Assembly: GCA_022885665.1 (NCBI GenBank)
Contig: JAGQDJ010000564.1
Location: 62,001-126,000, forward strand
Reading direction: 5' to 3'
Length of the DNA: 64,000 bases
Source of the DNA: Triops longicaudatus
Lineage: Eukaryota; Arthropoda; Branchiopoda; Notostraca; Triopsidae
A program made the position numbers and the translations under genes. Positions 35,401 to 49,100 of this stretch are shown one piece after another. Position 1 is the first letter of the stretch. Each line of letters begins with the position of its first letter. The notes beneath the pieces are model-generated. The model saw only the letters and a list, made by a program, of their open reading frames with translations, was not told the DNA's origin and ran no database searches.

Positions 35401-38180
35401 TTGGTTGTGTGTTTAACGGTGCACTTCAAATGATAATCACGAGCTGAATGCTGGTTGATTCCTTTCGATATGGTTAAAATAGGACATGGGAAATAGATTA
35501 GTAATTGCAATGCAAGTGCATTAAGTGTTGAAAATTGTTGCATAAGTCCTTGAAATTAAGACGTTCCCTGCAAACATTTGATCCAATGAGATCTGTTATC
35601 GTACCAATACTAATATTAATTACAGTCCCTGGGGAATCGCATTTTCCAACAGCTTTGTTTGAAGGTCAACCGGTAATATCAAAGAGTCTACATGTGTTAA
35701 TCCATTTTGTTCGTAGAATATTCAGTAAGCGACGTTTCTACTGACGAAACATAGCAAGTTAAACGACACTTGGAAAATCTTCACGCTGCAAGAGGAAAAG
35801 CCGAGGTCCCACTAGAGGAAAAGTCTGTCAACCACGATTATGGGAATTTCCGATTATGTCAACCGCCTCGGCAAAGTTTTTTCTTCTTAAACGAAAGAAT
35901 TTTGTGTTCGCTTTGAAAGATTTACTCGTCGATAGTATGGATTTCAAATTGTGGTCGCACACACAAACCATATACACAAAGAATAAAACGCAGTTTACTT
36001 CCATTTTTATTCCGCATCGAGTTTTCAAGAAATTGTGCACATAACACATGAATCTGATTTGGTCCACTATCCGACTTGTCAAGAACCCTCTGATCTTGAC
36101 CGGTTGACAATATTAGAGTTCTGATATATACCAACGTGCACAGTAGCTTCCACATCTAAGGTTTCGCTTGTGATTCAAATCTTCCAATTCATTTTAATAA
36201 GAGCAGTAGCTCTTTCCTTCCATTTAGTTTCATCCTGTCCAAAAACCTTCTACAAAAACGTACCAGCAGCACAAAGAAAATCTCACATCTTTCGGGGAAA
36301 CAAATAAAAATCTTTCTCACGTTGGTTTTGCTTGGACAGTAATCCCGTACCTATAAAGAGTGATTGTTCACTTTCATTTCTTCACCTATAGCCTATAATT
36401 TTCTCTCCCTCGCTCCCAAGCACGTTTCCTGAAGTATCTACCGTCTTCAATCCAATAACGTAGCTTCGACGGCATCGCAACCAGGCCACTTCGGCTCCAT
36501 TTTGGGAATTAAAATTAGCAGCCGAGATGCGACAATCTCATCCGTGGCTGTTTGTTATACAATCTTGCAACTTGCCCCACCATCTACTCCTGGGCTAGAA
36601 TTATAGCATCACATTTCATTGTCTTATCCTTCCTCGGTAGCTTCCCCTTTAATGGAACGTGCTCAGCTACGCGAAAATCACTTATGCAAATAAACTTGCG
36701 CTGTAAACTTAAACCCAGCCATTCCTTCTGTATTATCTCCTTCTCTTACACCATTGCGTATCAGTACACTCAGCTACTTTTCTGGTACGTTGCCTCGCGA
36801 AACTACGAAAATTTCTCAAAACTTGAAGTAAAAATATATGCAACAACTGTTCGACGTTTCGTTTCGCAGCATCTTGCCACATGCTTTATCATTATGGGCG
36901 TTATCAGTGTGACGCTTTCGGTCATACACACGCTAAGAAAGGCTTAAGGCAAGGTGAATTTCCTAAGCCCTGTTGTACCAAAAGAGTGTCCCATCCTCTC
37001 TTCGGCACCGTACCCAACTTCAACTCCGCCCAGAGGGGTAAGCCAGCCTTGGTGAGGTTCCCAGGCAGCACACACACCGAGTCCAAGAACCTCTTTCCAA
37101 GAGGAGAAACGTCCTGGTGTAAAGGCAGTGTAACATTCTTAAGGTTTTCGCATAGCCCAGGCACCGGGCAGCAGCAGCAGGATCTTGCATTTAAACTCGG
37201 GTTTGGGTGGACGCGGTCATGGGTAAAGCGCCCCCAGGCTCTTACTGGTCCATCTAAACGTGCAGCCTTCTTTTACAAGTTACACCCAAGTTAGTGTAGC
37301 CAGAGACACCCGGGACAAGGGGTGCAATAGTCTGAAACGCGCTCTTGATTGTTTCTAACCAGCAGTGACTTTTTCCCGAGAAGACAGCGGAAACTTTACA
37401 TGTGGGGAGAATCGGTGCTTCAAACACAGAATGTCTTGCAACGGCTGCGTTTTAGATCTCCTTCATGTGTTCGTGCCCTGTCATGTTTATCCTCCCCGCC
37501 TCGGCTAGAAGTGGAAAAGCCGCGGTCGCAATTATTCAAGCTTTCCCAGTGAACCAACTCTGGCACTTGTTAACCTATGGTAGTCAAACTCGGTAGTGAA
37601 GCCCCATAAGTGTAGTTCCAACCCCGGTTGTTGTAGATAAGCATACGAGGGGGAGAGAAACCTGGGCTCCTTAGCCGAAAATGAACCCTAACAAAGAAGG
37701 GTGAAACCTACTAGAGTTCCCATTGTTAAAATTGCTGGATTCCTGCGCCAATAATTGGCTCTGGTTCGGTTCTTTAACATCGGTTCTCCGAGGGTGCGTG
37801 AAAAGTTGAGACCTCCTTCCCTTCCACCCTCGACGGGAAACTGGCATTCGAACTTCTGAAAAGCTGAAATTTCATCCTCGAGGTGTCCTCAGACAGGGTC
37901 GAAGAAAAATGTAAATGGCGAGAGAAGAGCGTCTAAGCAGCCAAGCCTACGGGAAAGGAGAAAAAGGATCCCAACTAGCAACTTGACGCCTGCAGCGCTT
38001 TTCGAGCGACGAAGAGTTATTACGGAGGCAAAAGCGAGCAATAGCTTTTTCTTGTAGAGCGATTTAACATGCTGATTATACTAGTGAAGCCAAGGTTACC
38101 TTAAAACCCACCCACGCGTTCTAGGAAACCCAGGAAGGAATACTTTTTGAAGAGTGCAGAATTTTGAAAAAGAGATAACA
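32498..38180. other. Gene-poor stretch, no gene recognised
   Basis: 5.7 kb downstream of QTRT2. Several ORFs of 80-137 codons (for example 36552-36947 and 36881-37294) carry no recognised motif. Three copies of the 11-mer TGCATATACTT lie at 34701, 34723 and 34774. No RNA gene was recognised. Confidence 0.45.
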
Positions 38181-38361
38181 ATGGGTAACGGTAGGGAGTC
38201 GGAGGACTTACATTCGACAGCACGAGGCGTTGGGATGCTAGCCGAAGATTGTGCACACGGACGTCATTTGCCGCCAGCGCTACCCCCGCGTCCTCACCAT
38301 ACTGGCGAGATTGACAATGCCAGTCCCTTATCGCACCACCACGGATTATCTGCAACAGCCA
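38181..38361 (+). CDS. Candidate first coding exon (MGNG.., proline-rich)
   Basis: The ATG in favourable context (AACAATGGG) opens a 60-codon frame beginning MGNGRESEDL, a possible N-myristoylation start. It includes LPPALPPRPHH, an SH3-ligand-like PxxP stretch, and ends at consensus donor CCA|GTAAGT in phase 1. The exon at 49701 is entered in phase 1, so this could be a distal alternative first exon of the four-TM gene at 43165-53056, or the start of an unseen gene. Protein-like composition and the donor are seen; membership in any gene is inferred. Confidence 0.3.
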
Positions 38362-41300
38362 GTAAGTCTGCATGTCTGTTCCAAGCCGTTGCCTCACCCC
38401 TTACTTACCCCAGCTAGTGTACATAGTTCACTTCACGCTTCTTTCCCCTGCTAGTACGCACAGTAATCCCTCCATTTTCGCAGTTAATCGGCGTTGCGTA
38501 ACACAGCGTAAATAAAAACTTGTTTTGCGTGTTGAAAATTGTTAGGCCTAAATATGTTGAGTTGGTGTGTTGATAACTAGGTTAAAATCTCACCACAGTA
38601 CAACTTCGCTATACCGGATACCGGTTAAACAGACATATTTTTTAAAAAAAGATATAAAAATACAGGTTTTTATGTCCCCGCGAAACGAAAGGTATTCAGA
38701 AAATGCATTTTGTGTATGGAAGGCGTTATGTACTTGCAATTTTCGTAGTAACCAACATTGGATTAATAGTCTATCATTTGTTCTTAAGCCAACATTGACT
38801 ATTACAGACAATCGGTTAAAAACAGCGCATTCTGTGGCCCCTTTGCCATTGGGTGTCTGTTATAACGGAGTTTCACTTGAATCGCTTAAGAGAGAGAGAG
38901 AAAAAATCAGGTCGTTTCTTATTTATTCGACGCTTTTTCTGCCTGTATACGTGAAGAGCGAGATATTTTTAACCCGTGTGCAGTAGCCAACAGTTCGTTA
39001 TAATATGGTTTGTTATAGCGATTTTCTACTGCACAATTTATTTACGCAGATATAAAAATACCTTAATTTAAAAATATCTTAACTAATTAATATCAAACCT
39101 TAAACATAGTACAACCCTAGTTGACGTGACTCGACATGACTGCCATTCTTATCCATGTGTTTCCGTTGTTGTGAGAGTCTTTGCGTAATTATTCAGAATG
39201 TTTTTCGAACACCTAAAAATCAGTCGTGCAATCCGAGACCGCGTAAAGAAGGGATTGCCGTCGTATACTTCACGCTCGCTTAGCTATATTTATACAGAGC
39301 ATGCTCTGTTGACACGTGACTCGGGACTAAACGCACAATGCTTAGTGTTGCGTTCCCGTGTTCAGTGAGAAATATGCACGATTTCGGAGGAAACTTAGAG
39401 AGATCGTTGAGTGAGTCAAAGGGTCAACGCCATCATCAGAAATCTTAGGGATTTTCTTTCGTGGGGTAAGGGAGGCTGACTTTTAAGATCTTGTCTACTT
39501 CCAAGTTCTGAGAAGGAAAGTAGGTTAGTATTGCTGCCCCGAACATCTCGAGCGGAGGGAGATAATGAATCGTCAGTGAAGAATGAAGGTATATGTATAC
39601 ATAAGAGCGTGCTTCAAAGAAAGAGGCAAGGAGGGCTCTCTTCCGGGAGATAAAAACTCCCGACTGTTAGGTTAGGAGCCAACAATAAGATAACACACGA
39701 GAATGAGCGAAGGCCGATTGGTGCTGAATTGCCTGGAAAAGGCACATGACTTGTATCAGTTCCACGGAAATGAACTTCTCGTAAAGTACTTAAGGCGAAA
39801 CCTAGGGAAGGAAAGAGAGCAAAAAATCTGTTGTCTATGCAAAACTAAGGCTTCTGATCTGGGCATTTTTTGTTGAGTTTTCGACTTCAAACAGTCTTAA
39901 GCGGACTTGGCGATTTTTTTCGCTGGCTATAGGATTATCTGCACAAGTTCTCACGGTGTTGCGTGCCAAGTGGCCGTTTTTACCCTCTTCCGTTACAAAC
40001 TATCATGTTCAATCTATAAACTCCTCCCCTTTGAACTATCTTGAGTGTCATCTAGATGAAGGAAAATACAGTTAGCGGATCTGTGTACTTTGCCTGGAGT
40101 ATGTGTTGTTGCAAAACGTCTACTTTCACTTCGCGAAACTCCCTTCATCTTTATTTTTCCCTTTTCAAAATTCCACTTGTGTAGCCCACTCATTTATGGG
40201 CGCACTACACGAAAAATTTTCGTCTCCATTTTCGGAAACACCGTCGAAAGCTGCCTTAGATCAGTTTTTTTTTAATAAGAACATCAAAGTTATCATGTCA
40301 AGATATTTTCCGTAATTTCCAGCAATTCGGAAAAACTTTAAAAAATTGTCACACTAGAGAAGATGTTCGAATATGCTCTTCGTATTCGAGGGAATGAAAG
40401 CTCATTGCAAAAGAGCTTTTCAGTCTGCTGCAAATCACGCAGGGTAACAGAATGACCAAAATCGTTTTAACAAGAAAGTATATTGAGCAGATCGTCCATA
40501 TTTTACCAATACATGTCAACATAAAGATGCGTTGAATGTAACCCATGTGCTATGAATGGGTACTTCCTACGGCTAAAGAGGATTAAAAAGTATATAATTT
40601 TGTTCACGAAATTTTCACATTTTCTGTGTAGTTTTGGTATAATTCCTATACACGAAAGGTAGGTAGGCGTCACATTGGCCATAGTCTGGACGGGTATTTT
40701 GAAAAGCGAATCGAATAACTCAAACGCGGTACATAGAAGAGCAAGTGAAAGTCCTGTATTTCTTCATGTAGGGTGGGGTGGAAGAAACTTACGAAGCTCA
40801 GAGCAAGTGGACCCAAAATGGAAATACATTTTTTTCTCCAAAATTCCATGATTAAAAGCTTCTCAGTCTGCAGTATGCGCTCGTACAGAAGGTCAGAGTA
40901 AACAAAACTTTTAGAGGCGCTATTGAATTATTCACATGTCGCATGGACCGTTACCGGAGCAGCTTACGTACAAGGGCCTTCATAAATTGTGTAGCGTAGC
41001 TTTCCTTTCAGCTCTCCTTTCTCGATTAGTTATAAGAACAGATTTTTTCTCTAAATATTTGTTTCAACAGAGGAAAAATGCTTTCAGAGTGTATTGAAAG
41101 CTTTATTACCGCATATTGCCACTGCTGGTGTGAGACTTCGCACCTGCCTCTGTGACCAAAACAAGTATTGTATGTAGGTAAAAGGGGGTGTTCAGTTGGT
41201 CGTGGCTGCGACTTTTGACATATAAGATAAATAAGAACCTACGACAGGACCGAGTGTATCACTTTAAATACTTAACAAGGCAAGTAGCCGTAATGGAAAA

Positions 41301-43164
41301 GTTGCTAAGATAATTGCTTGTCTGGTCTAGACCAAGAGACTCCGTGTATGGTCAACATGTTACCGTAACGTTTGCGTTATCCATATCTCGTTCTCTCTCT
41401 TTACAAGTTTTAAGAGGGCTTGAGCAATAGCAGCACACACACACACACACAAGAGTAAAACCACTCTAGGAGTCTATCGATTTGTGGCCAAACGCTAAGC
41501 ACTCTTGGAAAGGCTCAGGCAACGCTTTTTTATGGGATCAGTCCAAAGTTTTCCCTGCTTTTCACCACTTTCTTGAAGAGACCAGCCTAGGAGAGCGAAA
41601 AGACGACCACCCTATACAAAACACCAACATAGAGACGTGTAACATCAGTAGTGTAGCCTATAGATACGGGCAGCAACCGTGTGGTGGACGATACAGACCT
41701 CGGCGTTTTACTACGCTGCACCATCATCTTCCTGGGAAACTTTTCACGATTATTTACCCAGATGGGAACTTGAGGTTCGTGGACCTCGATTTTTTATGGG
41801 TTCCCTAAAGAAGGATCTGATGAAACCCCCTTTTCTTTTTGTTTTTAACCCAACAGAAGAAAAACACGAAGAAGACTTGTCAGGTAAACAGCTTTAGGGA
41901 GTTTCAAGAAAAATTTTAACCCTGTTTCGTTCAAGTAAATTGGATTCGGGCTTATTTTCCCCTTATTTACCTTGGATATAAATTAGAAGTTTAGGATAAG
42001 AAATTAGAGGATCTGCAGTTTGGTATCCCAGGAAGCAATTACTCTTCTTTGTAACATTAGGGACCTTTTGAGGATTTTAATAAGGAATCCTGCTGGGCCG
42101 TCGTTTTCGTTTTCCATGGATTAAGAAAATGGATGGCAATGCTTCTTCCGCAATCCCGGGGTGGAAGCTTGATGCACGATGGATTGATACAACGCAAACT
42201 GGTTCTCGTTTGCACTGCAGGATTGAAACTTTGAAGGCTCGCAACACGTTACGCATAAATAAAGGACATTAAAACGTTTGTAGCTATGAAAAAGTTCCGT
42301 TTTGCATGATAAGAATGATAAATGAGAGTCTACACCCGACATTTACCAGAAAAAAAATTACCCGCTTTTTGCTACAGGAAGAACCTGGTGATTCAGGACA
42401 AGCTCTAAGTCCCCGGGAGTGAAGTTAATAATAGTAATACTCTAAGAAGGTAAGGGACGGGAAAAACAGTACCACCGCAAAGCAGTCGACATAAACAGAA
42501 AGAATATGGAAGAACAGAAATTCCTTTAGCAATGTTGTAACACGGAAAGACAAGATTAATCAAGCTAACGAAGAAAGAATGATATCTTTAATGGACGGCA
42601 CAGCCCACTTTCATGACAATTTCTTTTTTTTTTTGTTCTTAACCGGCTGTTTCAACCCTCTCTCATTTGCGTACGGGAAGTTGCCTAGCAAGCCCGCACA
42701 GCGATAAATGAGATACAGGAATGATCCCACGCAACACGCCTTTTTCCCTTTCTCTTCCTATTTCCACGGTTTATGCGCTCATAAAAGAGAACTATTATTC
42801 CCATAATGCACATAGCACTTATTCCATGTGTTTTTTTCCCTGTCTTGTACCTATCGTCAACTTGAGCATGGCTGTCGCTATAATTTCTATAGTGATTCTA
42901 GGCACCTATAGCATGAGGCATGGGCTTCGTTTCAAGAAGGGGGGGAAAAAAAACACTACCATCTTCTTGGTTCAAGCGTCGGCGTAGTTGTACGAGAACA
43001 ACGCTGAGCTCCCAGGTCTTTACAGTACCTCCGGAAACACGTTCAGTCGCTTTTCTGGCTCCGGGCGTCTGTGGGGGAAATCTGGAGGAGCTTGGTTGGT
43101 GAAGTGGTGGTGGTTTTGTTGTTTGTGTCAAAAGTCACGCTGCCTTCCACAGTACAATACCACA
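38362..43164. other. Gene-poor stretch, no gene recognised
   Basis: Contains a perfect 14-bp palindrome CAGAGCATGCTCTG (39295-39308) just after a TATTTATA sequence, and a (CA)n microsatellite (41434-41450). ORFs near 41482-41897 and 42721-43131 have no family features. Its right end probably includes 5' UTR or promoter of the gene at 43165. Confidence 0.45.
41434..41450. repeat. (CA)n microsatellite
   Basis: About eight CA dinucleotides in a row. Confidence 0.9.
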
Positions 43165-46100
43165 ATGGCCACATGGGGATGGGTTCCCGTGAACTCTTTA
43201 CCAAATTCCTCCTCGGCCACTTTACAATTGTTACCTTTGCCATCGAATAATACCATTCGACACCACTCAGGTAAAAATGCCGTCCCGTACCTAATTTCTT
43301 CACATGCGAGATGTGCTCAGTAACGGTGTGGCGCAATAAGCAAACAACGCGTAATTTCAGCAGGAAATAATGGGCGAAAAACGTGAAACGGTCCCCAGCG
43401 ACAACTTGGTTCTAGAGTGCCATGCTGCATTACTCCCCAGCGTTACACATTTCTGCTTTATTTATGGTCAATCTGGGAGGTATAGGATGCTATCAGACAA
43501 GAAAAAATGGCTTGCTGTAGCAAAAAGAGGGCAAATAAAAATGTCTCGCACGCCCAAGCTCGGTTTCAAGAAGAATGGCTAAACGATCTAACATGGGCAT
43601 GCAGCAGCGGCTGCCACGAAAGAGAATGACGAATTGTTCATAAATACGAGAAAAGCTTAAAAGCAACTTTCACACCAGTGACAAAAAGGGAGAAAAAGAG
43701 TCGGTGGCCCTGTCTTGTCCCCTCCCCGCTAATCAGCATGTCACGAAAACTCATAACGCCACCGGGCACGAAGATTTCAGTTTATACCACCGTTCACACT
43801 ACGCGTCTTTACTTGGATAGTTTTAAAATTAAATAAACTTCGATCGTTCAGACCACTGAAGTCGTTTCACGCGTTAGAGTACTTCTGTACCTACGTAGAA
43901 AAGTAACATGACCAGTTGCCCTCGAATTTAAGGTTGTGGAGGCTGTAGTTCAAAGATTACTGTTAAAGGGCAATGGACACCAAAAAAAATATTAAGATTT
44001 TGATGGATCTTTATTGAGCACATTATTCTAAGAGCGTGGAGTTTTGTTTCAGATTTTCCTGACAGGCCGTTCTAGAGTTATTGTCTTGCGAATTTCCTCG
44101 CCGCGCAAAAGTGACGTCACGGTAGAATAAAACATGCCACATCACATGGCTTCCCTGAACCGACAAAAAACCGCGAGTTTTTCCCCGGACGTGCCGTACT
44201 ATCCCCCCGTTACGTCACGGCACCATGTGACCGCGCTGAATATTTTCTTGTTTCTTGAAAATATTCGTTATTATTTGCGTATGATGAAAAGAAACATTCC
44301 TGGAAATGAGATTTTTTTTGCTACCCTTATAAGACGAAGTTTTTTTGGTGTTCATTGCCCTTTACATCTATATAATGGATATTGGTATGTATTTTGCAAT
44401 ATATGTAATTGTTTCATAATATTTACTACTTTAATCAACAAGAGTTGGCACACCCTGATCATAACTTGGGAACCTAGATAAGAAAAACGAATTGCAGTTA
44501 TTTTCCACCTTTGATGTGTTTTGTTGGACTAACCACGCCGACATTTCAGCACGTTAATTCGTCCGAGGCGTACGCGTCGTTTTACTGCTACGCCATTCAA
44601 ATATTCAATAATATATAGGAATAAAATGCGTAGTAAAAATATTCAATAGAATACCACCATAGCCAAGGTCGTCGCGAGGGTATTTTCATGGAGGGAGCCT
44701 TAATTATACCGACTGTACACGATTTTACCGACTCGAGTGTGATACTTCTTTACCGAATCGGCTTTTGACCAATTATTGAGGAGTGCACCCCCAACATCCC
44801 CCTCGCGACGCCCCTGAGCATAACGAACTATCATGTCAAAATGTCAGCTATTATGGAGGAGTCGAAAGATCCATCACTCGTAAATGAACCGTCGAAGTAT
44901 TAAATTTAGCGAATTTTGGATATGCCGAACCGTTTACAGCGTCTTTCAGAATGTTTTACTTTGCATTTGAATAAATTAGCACGAATGGGTATGTGGGTTT
45001 TTCTGGACAGTATAGCTAGAACGTGTCACTGAAACGCTTCTTGTTACTTCAAGGTCTACTGTCTCTGTGAGCTAGTTTTGCACTGCAGTTGTTACGTCTT
45101 AGTTTTAATTTAGTTTCACAATAATTAAGTTAGCTAGGCAAGTCATGTAAACTGAATCTCAGTATTAGGACCTCTTATTGTCGGGGTCCAAATGTGTCTC
45201 ATTGGTGAGTTATTCAAAGGGAAAGAAAGCCCAATCCTTTTGAACGAGTTTCCAAGCAGGTCTTTTTCTACCGCTATTCTAATAGCTGTCGTTCCCGGGG
45301 TTGCTGTAAGGTGTACCATTTAAGCCAAGTCATGCTGTATAATCGAAACACATTAGATAAATGAGAAGTATTGCTCCATTGCAAAGGTACTTTTCGCCAA
45401 TCCTCTTGCGACCTCTGGTTCCACTAAGGGATCGTGATTGCTTCTAGATATGCACGACATGAAAGGGTTCTTATTCATCAATAATCACAGCTGGCGCGTT
45501 TACCTTGTTAGGAAAAGAACGATGTCATTAAGGGAGTTGGTAATGAACAAAATGTTAAAGCAATCGGGGGAAAAAAGCAAGAGCATTGAACGCATTTCCT
45601 TCCTTTTTTCCGTCTCTTTCTTTCTGGAGGGTTGGGGAGTGTTTCTAGTACAGTGGCAAGGGAAAAACGCAATAAAATAGCCGTTTCCTGAAACCCAAAC
45701 AAGAAAATAAAAATGTCCGTAGAACTCAAGTGGGTCCTTCCGTTTCACGCGGAACTGGACAGGAGACACTTCATTGGCACAACACTCGTGCTATGAACTT
45801 GAGTTTTTCGGCGGACGCACCAGTCCGGAATGGGTTGGAAACGTCGGATTAACGTGAACGCATAACGCACTTACTACTACCCTCAAGTTTTTGGGTTCCG
45901 GAAATTGACTAGAAAAACCAACGACTCGAACCTTACTAGCTGAGGACGTTTCCAGGGACGTAATTCGCTTACCAAACCGAGACCGAAAATAAATTAAGTC
46001 TGTATCCCACCGCTTTTCCCTTGACTAGAAACTGTAATTGTTATCTAAAGAGGCTCATGACAAACATGTAAAAAATGCTAGACTTCTTTGAGAATATTTA

Positions 46101-49100
46101 CTTTTTTCACGTGTATTTCACATGTGCACAGAATACCATTTGACATTTTCTCCATCGGAAAGCTTGAAACCGTGGGACGAGCTATTTCCAAAGGGAAATT
46201 GCATTTCGATCCGAAAACACATTTTGAAAAGTAGAAAAGTAGAAGCGTTGAGACGCACCTGTAATATTGAAAGAATGTATAGCATAAAGAGAAGCATTCA
46301 TAAGTTGGAACAATTGTTTTCTATGAAAATCAAGGACCGTGGCTTTCAGATGACCTTTCGATGCTATCCAATCAGTCCAATGATGGTTTCCGATTCCGCT
46401 CAAAGCCCTGCTAAGATTGCGGCCACTCGCAGGCAATAAACTGGACTCTTGATTAAAGTGATGTAGCGCCGACCAAAAATGCTCGACAATGTCGGACACT
46501 GTGCGGTTTCTGTGCAGTTGGCTTGAAGCGACGTCATTGATCTTCCGGGGTAACGAAAGACATTGAAATCTTTGTCTTCCCCACATACAGCTTCCGAACA
46601 GACCACAGGAAAAGAAAACTCGTATATAGATTGTTGTGACACCTCTTTGAAAGTAATATCTCCTCCCAATGTCGCCTCGCGCATTTCTGGTAACGGCGGA
46701 GTAATAATGCTTGCTTTCGACTTGCTGACTATTCTATTTCGACTCCTGATCACTCTGCCGTGACAGTCCCCTTTTCACACATCACACTCGGGTAACACAC
46801 GAAATCTGATTAATTAAATCAGAACGGCGTTGAAAGCAGTGCAAGAAGCGGTGGAGGACTTTGGCTTCAGAAAGAGGAAGAAGCCAAGCGTGTAATATAA
46901 AAGGGGAGAATCGGGGACAGACTCCGTGCTTTTCCAATCCGAAAAGATAGGCAAGATGTCTTGCAACCGAAACCGAGACCACTGGCTGCTGGGGCAAGGA
47001 ATCGTTATTTGACCGTAGTGCGTTATCGAATTCTTTTTCGAATGTTCATTTCTTCTCTTTCTGGCCCTGCCCACTACAACATCCCCCCGTACGTGAAACT
47101 ATCATACAACGCGGTCTGATTGATCGACGGGCGGATGATTTGTGACAGTCTCCATCGAGAAACACACAAGGACGTTGTTCGTGAAGGAGGGGAGAGTAAG
47201 ATCTGGTCGTCTATTAACGAAAGCAACCTTTTACAAGTGTAGGCCTAACATGGGTGGGAGGAGAGAGCCCTAACCCATACGCTTGGTGCTCTTTTCTTTC
47301 TTTCTTTTATCTCCCCAGGAAAACCCTTATGTAATTTATTAGATCCTCTCCAGATACACTTGACCTCAAGCCTCCTGCAGCGTGCTGGCCTCAATATAGA
47401 TTTTCGAAGTTCGCTCTCTTCGCTTCCATGTAGCATAAACAATTAGCACAACCCACCAAGTCACTTAGCCAAACAAGCTTTTCTGTTTTGGCCCTCCTTC
47501 GAAACAGCAACGACGCTCATTTGTAGACTCCTTGTCTACGGGCTTTTGTGAACATTTTTCAATCACGCATATGATTAATATGATTAATAACCCAGTACGC
47601 AGCTGCAACACGCAACATGCAGCCAACATAATATTCAGTAGATATTGCAAGTTTAACCGTCGAAACTGCATAATTATATCACGTGCAAACTTGTTTTCTG
47701 GCTGAGAAGATGAAGAATAACTTTTATGTGTTGAAGAGATGCCAAGTGGCAACTTACTTGTACTTGTACTTGCAATAAAACATATGGCTAAATCGCGCTG
47801 TATCCGAAGCTCTGTTCTTGACATTACCCAAATAACAAATAAAGAAGGATGTTGCATTGGAAACTTTTTCGTTAATTTTAAACTGAATTATGGCATTGAG
47901 ACCAGTTCTCAATGCTATGACCTTTCCAAACTTGCATTCAAGTGTTTCGGTTGTCTTTGCATGCTGTTCCTTGGGATGTGGATCCCAAAAAGATCTGCTC
48001 TTTTGGTGTCTCTGGCCGTGAACGGCGCCAATTGCCTGCTTTGTTTTGACATCCCTGTCGAGAAATCACTTTTTTGTCTATTTTACTACGCAGATAAGAA
48101 GGGAAACGTTTTTTTAGGCACCTTTCTGATTGCGGCCAGCATTACAGGGTAAATGAAAGCACAATGCTCCTTATGGACTTCAACGCTTCCGTATAATAGA
48201 TCCTGATTTTCACAGTAAAACGACGAAGGCTTCCCCGTATTGTCCTATCGTATATTGTTTTGCCCTTAACTGCGAAACTGTTAGGCTCATTGTCCCATAA
48301 TAGGTCCTGATTTTGCATAGTTGAGAAGTCATCGGCATTCTAGCTACGCTTTATTTTATGAAACTACGCTTTATTTTATGAAACTACGCTTTATTTAAAG
48401 TAACCAGATAAAATAGAACGTTTCGTGTAAACAGTTTCATGCAAAAGGATAATACTGTCAGTTTTATTGTGTTAAAAAATCAATGCCACTATAGACTGAA
48501 GACCGTTACTGTTGCGTCCATTTTATAAGCGTGCAATTGTTATTAAGATTAAAGTACGTTGGGCTACTGTAAGGGAAAATGCGTGTTCATTGCTCCCAAA
48601 TTATATTTTTTGGTTAAATCATAATTGTTAACTACTTGATCTTTTTGTTGTCGAAAAGTTTTCCAGATAACTGTCATTTTGGGTCTGTCTTGTGTGCTAA
48701 ATCCTAACAAAGTTGATCCTCACAGACATGCAATCTTTACAATGCACCGAAAGCCTGCTTTCGATACCATCGCTGGGAAATTTTTGACCGAGGGACAATA
48801 GTTGATATGGTATGTGAGTAAATTGAAGAGGAATTGGTCTACCTCAGGGGTTCACGCGTACTCCTTCAGGGCACAAGGGTCTCGAAAGTTAGCATGACGG
48901 TTCGTAGGTATAATCAAATATTTCGCCAGTGAGACCTCGGATTAATGCGTTCTGTTTTTGTACCGCTTCCATATCTAAGGATACCTGCGAATTTCGCGAA
49001 AACAAAATTACTTGAATCTTGTTTGCGCTAACCGTGTAGAGAAGTTACGGAAATAATGTAAAACCGAGGACCATAGGAAAAAAAAAAAACTAGCAGGAAA

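Noticed and set aside
36552..37294. ORFs of 131 and 137 codons in the gene-poor region
   Set aside because: They overlap in different frames and lack conserved motifs or consensus splice partners.
46182..46586. 134-codon minus ORF
   Set aside because: No motif; falls in the predicted first intron of the four-TM gene.
46896..46904. TATAAAAGG promoter-like sequence
   Set aside because: A strong match, but no initiator, downstream exon or ORF could be tied to it; kept only as a note in the intron entry.
47739..48152. 137-codon ORF with Cys-rich segments
   Set aside because: The composition is not that of a known domain, and it begins amid AT-rich repeats without a convincing promoter or splice site.
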